The notes under the pieces are model-generated. The model worked only from the letters and a program-made list of their open reading frames with translations. It was not told the DNA's origin and did not search any database. Below, one piece after another: positions 1 to 5,002 of a stretch of 7,484 nt of DNA. Made by a program: the position numbers and the translations under genes. Each line of letters opens with the position of its first letter. Within the stretch, counting starts at the first letter, position 1. The stretch is from positions 1 to 7,484 of the forward strand of contig CAJCHQ010000015.1 of NCBI GenBank assembly GCA_903970295.1, written 5' to 3'. This DNA comes from Bryobacterales bacterium (GTDB taxonomy: Bacteria > Cyanobacteriota > Vampirovibrionia > Obscuribacterales > Obscuribacteraceae).

Positions 1-739
1 CCTCAGCCTTTGCTTGGTTCGCCAATTTGATCGCGTGTTCGAGACTGTCGGCTCGGCAATCGCAATATTTGGTCTCCAGTCGGCGCTGAATCCGCTGTCC
101 ATCGGCTTCGATGCAGATGGCCACGCCTCCGTTCATGGTCACAGCCAAAGGTTGGGCACCGCCCATGCCACCAAGACCACTGGTGACGACAATTCGTCCT
201 TTCAGACTGCCTTCGAAATGCTTTCTGGCAAGCGCCGCAAAAGTCTCATAAGTGCCCTGCAAAATGCCCTGGGTGCCGATGTAAATCCAGGAGCCGGCAG
301 TCATCTGCCCGAACATCATCAGACCCTTGCGATCCAACTCCCGAAAATGCTCCCAATTTGCCCATGCCGGCACGAGATTAGAATTGGCGATGAGAACGCG
401 TGGGGCATCCTCGTGAGATTTGAAAATACCCACTGGCTTGCCTGACTGCACAAGCAATGTCTCGTCTGTTTCCAGGCTAATCAATGACTTGACAATAGCT
501 TTAAAACATTGCCAGTTGCGCGCTGCTTTGCCCAGACCACCATAAACAATCAGCTGTTCTGGTCGTTCGGCGACGTCGGGATCGAGATTGTTGAGGAGCA
601 TCCGCAAAGCCGCCTCTTGTACCCAGCCCCTGGTGTGTAGTGCCGCGCCGTGCAGGGCTTTGACCGTAATCGGCTGCCGACTGGCGAGAATATCCTCCAG
701 TAATTGCGTCCCGGATGCCTTGGGTGGGGCGGATGTCAT
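1..739 (-). CDS. hutU: Urocanate hydratase (urocanase), N-terminal 246 residues, cut by the window edge
   Basis: Urocanase is a cytoplasmic NAD+-dependent enzyme that converts urocanate to imidazolonepropionate, the second step of histidine degradation. I translated the minus strand directly: the frame is open from ATG at 739 to the left edge, with no stop, so the C-terminal part (including the usual catalytic Cys region) lies outside. Family hallmarks appear in order: [18 protein letters not shown] (41-58), [12 protein letters not shown] (65-76), [20 protein letters not shown] (99-118), [20 protein letters not shown] (146-165), and the Gly-rich NAD-binding stretch [12 protein letters not shown] (186-197). 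An in-frame TGA lies a few codons upstream. AGAGG (755-751) sits 11 nt before the ATG. A GTG at 751 is a possible alternative start but would overlap that ribosome site. The gene is transcribed divergently from the mutase. No other hut gene is visible. Identity is secure; only the start is slightly open. Confidence 0.95.
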   Translation of the reverse strand, partial: MTSAPPKASGTQLLEDILASRQPITVKALHGAALHTRGWVQEAALRMLLNNLDPDVAERPEQLIVYGGLGKAARNWQCFKAIVKSLISLETDETLLVQSGKPVGIFKSHEDAPRVLIANSNLVPAWANWEHFRELDRKGLMMFGQMTAGSWIYIGTQGILQGTYETFAALARKHFEGSLKGRIVVTSGLGGMGGAQPLAVTMNGGVAICIEADGQRIQRRLETKYCDCRADSLEHAIKLANQAKAE

Positions 740-857
740 AACTTTATGCACCTCTCATTATGAAATGCTGATCGCGACTTAGTGGTGTTGTAGACTGGCA
801 AATGGAGATCATAGCTGACTTTTGTGTGCAGCAGGAAGAGATCGAAAAGGGAGAGAT
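740..857. promoter_or_regulatory. Divergent intergenic region between hutU and the acyl-CoA mutase gene
   Basis: This 118-nt gap separates two divergently transcribed genes, so it should hold at least one promoter in each direction. No strong sigma-70 pair is visible. The best plus-strand candidate is TTGTAG (788-793), a 17-nt spacer and ATAGCT (811-816), which is weak. On the minus strand CATAAT resembles a -10 box, but it lies so close to the hutU start that it would leave almost no leader. I see no clear inverted repeat for a HutC-type or TetR-type operator and no riboswitch-like fold. The promoter assignment rests on gene geometry only. Confidence 0.35.
849..853 (+). promoter_or_regulatory. 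Ribosome binding site that sets the mutase start
   Basis: GGGAG, within AAAGGGAGAG, lies 4 nt upstream of ATG 858. The open frame extends back to a TTG at 822 that has no purine-rich site in front of it, so the extra 12 codons are probably leader sequence rather than protein. Confidence 0.6.
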
Positions 858-2498
858 ATGGTCAAAGAACTGGCAAAACCGGCAAAGCAGCCAAAGCTCG
901 ACAGCGAGCCGGAAAAAGTGGTTGAGACTATCTCCGGTCTGCCTCTGAAGAGTGTCTATACAGCTGAAGACCTCAAAGGCTGGGATTACGATCGCGATCT
1001 CGCCGATCCGGGGCAATTCCCGTACACGCGCGGCATCCACAACAATATGTATCTTGGCAAGCTGTGGACCATGCGTCAATTCGCTGGTTATGGTGGCCCG
1101 GAAGAGACCAACGCCCGCTTTAAATATTTGCTCAGCCAGGGTCAAACCGGTCTTTCGACGGCTTTCGATCTGCCCACTCTCATGGGTTATGACTCGGACC
1201 ACCCCAAATCTCATGGTGAAGTCGGTGTCTGCGGCGTCGCTATCGACAGCCTGGAAGATGTCGAAATTCTCTACAAAGATATTCCGCTCAACGAGATCTC
1301 GACTTCAATGACGATCAACGGACCGGCCGTGATCATTTTTTGTATGTTCTTGGCTAACGCCCAGAATCGTGGTTTTGATCTGAAGAAGCTGAATGGCACT
1401 CTGCAAAATGACATCTTCAAGGAATACATCGCCCAGAAGACATATTTGATTCCGCCGCGCCCGGCTCTGAAATTGATTCAAGACATGATGGTTTTTTGCA
1501 CCGCTAATGTGCCGCGCTGGAACACAATTTCAGTCAGCGGTTATCATATCCGCGAAGCCGGTGCGACCGCTGTCCAGGAGCTGGCATTCACTCTCGCCGA
1601 TGGCTTCGCGTATGTCGACGCCGGTATAGAGGCCGGTTTGAAGATCGATGACTTCGTGCCCAGGCTCTCGTTCTTTTTCAATGCCCATATAGACTTCTTC
1701 GAAGAAATCGCCAAATATCGTGCTGCTCGTCGAATCTGGGCCAAACGCATGCGCGATCACTACGGAGCCAAAGACGAACGATCGCTCAAATTACGCTTTC
1801 ACACGCAGACCGCAGGCTGCAGCCTGACTGCACCGCAGCCCGAAAACAACATCATCCGCACAGCGATCGAAGCACTGGCCGGAGTTCTTGGTGGCACCCA
1901 GTCTTTGCATACCAATTCGATGGACGAAGTGCTTGGTTTGCCCACCGAAAAAGCTGCTCACATCGCTCTCAGGACGCAACAAATCATCGCTCACGAAACC
2001 GGTGTCGCCGCAGTTGCTGACCCATTAGCCGGTTCGTATTATGTCGAATGGCTGACCAACAAAATGGAAGAAGGAGCTAACGAATATTTCAAGAAAATTG
2101 AAGATGTCGGCGGTGTCATCGCCGGTATCGAAAAAGGTTTCTTCATGAAAGAGATCGCTGATTCGGCTTACCGTTTTCAACAGAAATTGGATTCGGGCGA
2201 AAGAATATTTGTCGGTCTGAATGGTTTCACTGAAGTCGCTCCAGGAGCCAAAATAGACATTCTCAAGATTGGTTCCGAATACCAGGAAAGACAATGCGGC
2301 CGCTTGCAAAAGCTGAAAGCTCGCCGCGACGGTGAGAAAGTGAGCCAGTCTCTGGATGCCTTGAAAAAGGCGATGCGCGCCGGTGACAACAGCTTTCCTT
2401 TTCTCCTGGATGCCGTTAAGTCGTATGCCACCATGGGTGAAATCTGTGATGCGATGCGCGAAGTCTGGGGCGCATATCGTGAGAACGCAGTGCTTTAG
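858..2498 (+). CDS. icmA: B12-dependent acyl-CoA mutase large subunit, methylmalonyl-CoA mutase family; probably isobutyryl-CoA mutase IcmA
   Basis: The family performs radical carbon-skeleton rearrangement of acyl-CoA thioesters with adenosylcobalamin. This 546-residue protein is one TIM-barrel catalytic domain: PYTRG (55-59), TMRQFAGYG (71-79), GYDSDHP (110-116), TLQNDIFKEYIAQ (181-193), SVSGYHIREAGATA (225-238), RFHTQTAG (around 315), LGGTQSLHTNS (around 345), DPLAGSYYVE (around 390). The C-terminal B12-binding DxHxxG domain is absent, as in two-subunit enzymes, so it needs a separate small subunit not present here. From established knowledge, methylmalonyl-CoA mutase has Tyr89/Arg207/His244 and isobutyryl-CoA mutase has Phe and Gln at the first two. 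This protein has Phe75, Gln193 and His230 at identical spacing (118 and 37). It also has Ala102 where 2-hydroxyisobutyryl-CoA mutase has Asp. This points to isobutyryl/n-butyryl-CoA interconversion, for example in valine or butyrate metabolism. It is probably co-transcribed with the following SDR gene. Automated annotation would likely say methylmalonyl-CoA mutase. Family certain; substrate inferred. Confidence 0.93.
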   Translation: MVKELAKPAKQPKLDSEPEKVVETISGLPLKSVYTAEDLKGWDYDRDLADPGQFPYTRGIHNNMYLGKLWTMRQFAGYGGPEETNARFKYLLSQGQTGLSTAFDLPTLMGYDSDHPKSHGEVGVCGVAIDSLEDVEILYKDIPLNEISTSMTINGPAVIIFCMFLANAQNRGFDLKKLNGTLQNDIFKEYIAQKTYLIPPRPALKLIQDMMVFCTANVPRWNTISVSGYHIREAGATAVQELAFTLADGFAYVDAGIEAGLKIDDFVPRLSFFFNAHIDFFEEIAKYRAARRIWAKRMRDHYGAKDERSLKLRFHTQTAGCSLTAPQPENNIIRTAIEALAGVLGGTQSLHTNSMDEVLGLPTEKAAHIALRTQQIIAHETGVAAVADPLAGSYYVEWLTNKMEEGANEYFKKIEDVGGVIAGIEKGFFMKEIADSAYRFQQKLDSGERIFVGLNGFTEVAPGAKIDILKIGSEYQERQCGRLQKLKARRDGEKVSQSLDALKKAMRAGDNSFPFLLDAVKSYATMGEICDAMREVWGAYRENAVL

Positions 2499-2558
2499 AT
2501 TGGCAGTGCTTGGATTGACGCAGGTCAAAGTGCTTCAGATTGAGTTAGTGCTTTATTG
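2489..2558 (+). repeat. Four degenerate copies of AGTGCTT(n)AGATTG spanning the mutase stop codon
   Basis: Related units begin at 2489 (agtgctttagattg), 2505 (agtgcttggattg), 2529 (agtgcttcagattg) and 2547 (agtgctttattg). Their starts are 16, 24 and 18 nt apart. The first copy encodes the last codons and TAG stop of the mutase; the rest fill most of the gap before the SDR ribosome site. The spacing is irregular, so this looks like a decayed local duplication rather than a regular tandem array. No hairpin or T-run typical of a terminator is present, which fits read-through into the next gene. Confidence 0.55.
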
Positions 2559-2565
2559 AATTAGT

Positions 2566-2570
2566 GGAGG
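2566..2570 (+). promoter_or_regulatory. Strong ribosome binding site GGAGG of the SDR gene
   Basis: GGAGG lies 5 nt before ATG 2576. The frame also opens at a GTG (2564), but that codon overlaps this site, so ATG 2576 is the better start. Confidence 0.8.
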
Positions 2571-2575
2571 AAGAG

Positions 2576-3499
2576 ATGGCCGAAAAAGTCTTCGTCACTG
2601 GTGCTGCCGGCTATATTGGCGGCTCGGTGGCGGCATTGCTGGTGAAAAATGGTTACCAGGTCAAAGGTCTGACCCGGTCAGAGGCTAAAGCCAAAGAGCT
2701 CGAGTCGCGTGGCATCGAAGCCGTCGTCGGAGAACTTTCCGACGTTGCCCTGCTTTCTCGATGCTGTGCCGATGCCGACATAATTATCGATGCGGCCGAT
2801 TCGGATAACGCCCTCGCCGTCGAAACCTGCATCGCGGCCCTCGCCGGTAGCAATAAGATTTTCATTCACACCAGTGGCTCGAGCATTGTTTCGGATCAAG
2901 CTAATGGTGAGCGCTCTGAGCGCATTTTTGGTGAAGACACCAAATTCACGCCCGATCCAAAAAAGCAAGAACGAGTGAATATCGACAATGCGGTTTTGGC
3001 AGCGGCAGGCAAAGGAGTTCGACCGGCAGTGATTTGTCCGTGTTTGATTTATGGCAGGGGTCTGGGTGTGAATGCGGAGAGCCAGCAAGTGCCAACCTTG
3101 ATCAAACAAGCAATCAAAAGTGGCATAGTGCGCTGCGTTGGTCGCGGTCAAAATATTTGGTCGACCATTCACATCGAAGATCTGGCTGAGCTTTATCTCG
3201 CTGTGATCAAGAACCCACCACAAAATGGCGCCTTCTTTTTCGCCGAAAATGGCGAAGTATCATTTCACGACCTGGCCGAGAAAATCAGAGAGTCGCTCGC
3301 GATCGAAAAGCCTGTCGAAGAGTGGCCTGCGGAAGAGGCGATAAGAGAATGGGGCTTTGGTGCAGCCGTTTTTGCGCTCGGCTCGAATTCACGCATTCGG
3401 GGCGAGCGCAGCCGGAAAATTGGTTGGCAACCCACACGCGCGTCCGTTTTAGATGACGTGCCGCGCTGCTGCTCGCATTTTGCCGCTTTTGTCAAGTGA
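2576..3499 (+). CDS. NAD(P)-binding extended SDR-fold protein (NAD-dependent epimerase/dehydratase family, atypical)
   Basis: This 307-residue cytoplasmic protein has an N-terminal Rossmann fold with the nucleotide motif TGAAGYIG (8-15, GxxGxxG with Gly9, Gly12 and Gly15). SDR features follow: IDAAD (71-75), HTSGSSIV (98-105), ICPCLIYGRG (153-162), WSTIHIEDLAELY (195-207, the conserved V/I-H-x-x-D-L-A region), and a C-terminal KIGWQPT (281-287), equivalent to the LGW-P motif of extended SDRs. The YxxxK pair is missing: where it is expected the sequence reads QERVNIDNAVLAAAGKG (131-147). This is seen in atypical SDRs, so the usual oxidoreductase mechanism cannot be assumed. The gene begins 77 nt after the mutase on the same strand with its own strong ribosome site and no terminator between, so an operon is likely. 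A role on an acyl-CoA or related metabolite is a guess from this position. The substrate is unknown. Confidence 0.88.
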   Translation: MAEKVFVTGAAGYIGGSVAALLVKNGYQVKGLTRSEAKAKELESRGIEAVVGELSDVALLSRCCADADIIIDAADSDNALAVETCIAALAGSNKIFIHTSGSSIVSDQANGERSERIFGEDTKFTPDPKKQERVNIDNAVLAAAGKGVRPAVICPCLIYGRGLGVNAESQQVPTLIKQAIKSGIVRCVGRGQNIWSTIHIEDLAELYLAVIKNPPQNGAFFFAENGEVSFHDLAEKIRESLAIEKPVEEWPAEEAIREWGFGAAVFALGSNSRIRGERSRKIGWQPTRASVLDDVPRCCSHFAAFVK

Positions 3500-3559
3500 A
3501 TACGTATGTGGTGTGTTGCAGATGACGATGCGGGGGCGTGAGAACTGGCAAAGACAATG
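3500..3559. other. Convergent gap with no identifiable feature
   Basis: This 60-nt gap lies between the SDR stop and the end of the minus-strand small gene. No GC-rich hairpin followed by a T-run is visible in either direction, so no intrinsic terminator can be called. Confidence 0.5.
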
Positions 3560-3854
3560 CTAATACTCGAAAACGCTCGAACGAGACAAAACCATCTCTG
3601 TCATGGGCGACAAATTTCGCAATCGTTGACGCCGGTTGGCAGACAGCTCAGTTCGGCTTGCGCGATCCCGATCCGCTGAGCCATTGCTCAGGTATTCCTC
3701 ACTGTGCTCGGGGTGTTGGCTGCTGATGTCGCATAGACAGGCGATGAAATCGCAAAGTACCTTTTTGGGGCTGACCATTTCGCTGTCACAGAGTTCTAGA
3801 AAATCCAAGGGTAAGGTGATCTCGATTCGATGCTGACTGACGTTGGCTCATCAT
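3560..3854 (-). pseudogene. Small gene of unknown function, apparently frameshifted by a 4-bp duplication
   Basis: On the minus strand GAGGTGA precedes a double ATG (3854 and 3851), but that frame stops after about 20 codons. The adjacent frame is open to TAG 3560 and looks coding: IEITLPLDFLELCDSE, then PKKVLCDFIACLCDI, then YLSNGSADRDRA. The two frames join exactly if one copy of the tandem GTCA-GTCA (3841-3834) is removed, giving about 95 residues beginning MSQRQHRIEITLPLDF. That suggests a recent slippage duplication in a real gene. An alternative is a shortened functional protein starting at TTG 3808 (82 residues), which has no good ribosome site. The C-terminal third is Arg/Ser-rich and may be out of frame as well. 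The small cytoplasmic-looking product has no signal peptide or membrane segment. The SNGS-x-x-RD stretch resembles, from memory only, small uncharacterised bacterial proteins. Function unknown. It follows the 189-residue gene by about 50 nt on the same strand. Confidence 0.45.
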
Positions 3855-3902
3855 TCACCTCGTTCTGGCCGCGCGAAACCAGGCCGCCATCGCAGCCCGA
3901 CA

Positions 3903-4472
3903 CTACGCCACTGAATATAGTGCCGATTCGGCGCTGCTACAAGCCGCCGATGCTGCAACGCTTACGTCGATTATTAAGACTGAATGCTCGAGCCTCGAGT
4001 TAATAGCCCTCTTAGGAGCGCACTCGCTGCTGTCGACTAGCACACGGATGCCGAAAGCGTGTGCACCCAGAATCAAGATCCGTTTATAACCGACATCGTG
4101 GAAACACTGCCTAATCTCTCGAGTCAACCTTTCCAGTTTCTTCGGACTTGTCCAAGTCACTTGCTTCGAGCAGAGTATTACTACTAAATCCTTGCGAGAT
4201 TGTTTCGCCAAGAAAACTTTCAGGTCTGCGCGAGAAAATGATTTAGACGGATCGGCTGACAAGCTAGCCGTCCGAGATTCGTGCAGATAGAACTTGTCGA
4301 TACCTTCGCAAAATATAAATTGGTCGGCTCTATCTCTAGTCGCCCAGATTTGATTTTGAACTTCGTTGCTGGTCGATCCGTAAAATCCGGGCTTAAATGC
4401 CAGAGCATCACACCTAACTAGGATTGTTCCAAGCAGAGTCGCCAGAATAAACTTTGATGTGACTTTGGACAT
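3903..4472 (-). CDS. Exported protein of unknown function next to the RHS tail; candidate immunity protein
   Basis: I do not recognise the family of this 189-residue protein. It starts with a classical Sec signal peptide: basic MSKVTSK, hydrophobic core FILATLLGTILV (8-19), and a probable signal peptidase I site after ALA (23-25). Cys21 is preceded by Arg, so it is not a good lipobox. The mature part has a likely alpha/beta core: DLVVILCSKQVTW (95-107), a charged helix KKLERLTREIRQCF (111-124), GYKRILILGAHAFG (128-141), and LEHSVLIIDVSVAASAA (161-177). Five cysteines remain after cleavage (55, 101, 123, 151, 178). The gene begins 41 nt after the RHS stop on the same strand with only a weak ribosome site, so it is probably co-transcribed. 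A small gene immediately after an RHS C-terminal tail is the usual place for an immunity gene, and export would suit an envelope-acting toxin. That role is inference from position; no sequence motif proves it. Confidence 0.72.
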   Translation of the reverse strand: MSKVTSKFILATLLGTILVRCDALAFKPGFYGSTSNEVQNQIWATRDRADQFIFCEGIDKFYLHESRTASLSADPSKSFSRADLKVFLAKQSRKDLVVILCSKQVTWTSPKKLERLTREIRQCFHDVGYKRILILGAHAFGIRVLVDSSECAPKRAINSRLEHSVLIIDVSVAASAACSSAESALYSVA

Positions 4473-4513
4473 TTCCAGCTCAGATTAGTATTCGAACTCG
4501 ATCAAGAGAGTTC

Positions 4514-5002
4514 CTACGACTTCTTGCATTTGCAACAACAGTATACGCCAAAGTTTGCGACGCCTTTATGCCAATCCAACGGATCGGTCCATTCCTGAAT
4601 CGGCCCACTTGGGATGGGGGGACGCTCTAAGTAATTCCAATATTGGTTGATATCATAGGCTCCATACTCCCAGCTACTCCATGTTCCGTGATGGAAAGGT
4701 AAGTCGTAGCCAAACACATGCGGGTCCAGAGGACGATTCGGATTGTAGCCCTCGTTCCAGGGGTCATCGGTTCCACCCTTTTGCCAAATGACCACCATTG
4801 CCATGTCTTTGTCTTTGCAACGATCAGCACAATCTGAGGTTTTAGCTGGCGGTGGTAGTTTCGTACAATCCCACCCGAGGTTTGTGAAAAGCGAATTAAG
4901 TGATTGATTTATGAGTGGTGACACTTCGTAGGGCTCACCGCAGCCATAGCCTATGCAATTCTGTCGCTGTTTGTTGAAGTCGTAGGGTGGAGATCCTTCA
5001 AG
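4514..5002 (-). other. Variable C-terminal (putative effector) domain of the RHS protein
   Basis: This covers residues 824-985, after the RHS-core DSSGL end. In the family, self-cleavage near the DPxGL motif releases the effector; here the usual Pro after Asp is Ser. The domain has no YD repeats. Visible features are nine cysteines (839, 844, 869, 881, 885, 978-980, 982), AMVVIWQKGG (891-900), DPHVFGYDLPFHHGTW (916-931), EYGAYDINQYWNY (around 935-947), TDPLDWHKGVANFGVY (962-977) and the terminal CCCKCKKS. Several His, Asp and Trp residues could form a catalytic or metal site, but I recognise no nuclease, deaminase, ADP-ribosyltransferase or protease signature. Function unknown. Confidence 0.55.

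Noticed and set aside
14..445. 143-residue plus-strand open frame at the left end
   Set aside because: It is antisense to the clearly conserved urocanase and its translation has no recognisable motif.
744..1214. 156-residue minus-strand open frame over the start of the mutase
   Set aside because: It overlaps highly conserved mutase sequence on the other strand, crosses the intergenic region and has no family features.
2025..3223. Minus-strand open frames of 167 and 181 residues under the mutase end and the SDR gene
   Set aside because: Shadows of two well-supported plus-strand genes; their translations show no motif and no ribosome site.
3538..3836. Two short plus-strand open frames between the SDR gene and the small minus-strand gene
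   Set aside because: The minus-strand reading is more protein-like and has a ribosome site; the plus-strand frames have neither.
3985..4000. Paired CTCGAG palindromes that could form a hairpin or operator
   Set aside because: They lie inside the coding frame of the 189-residue protein (NSRLEH codons) and there is no T-run or promoter context.
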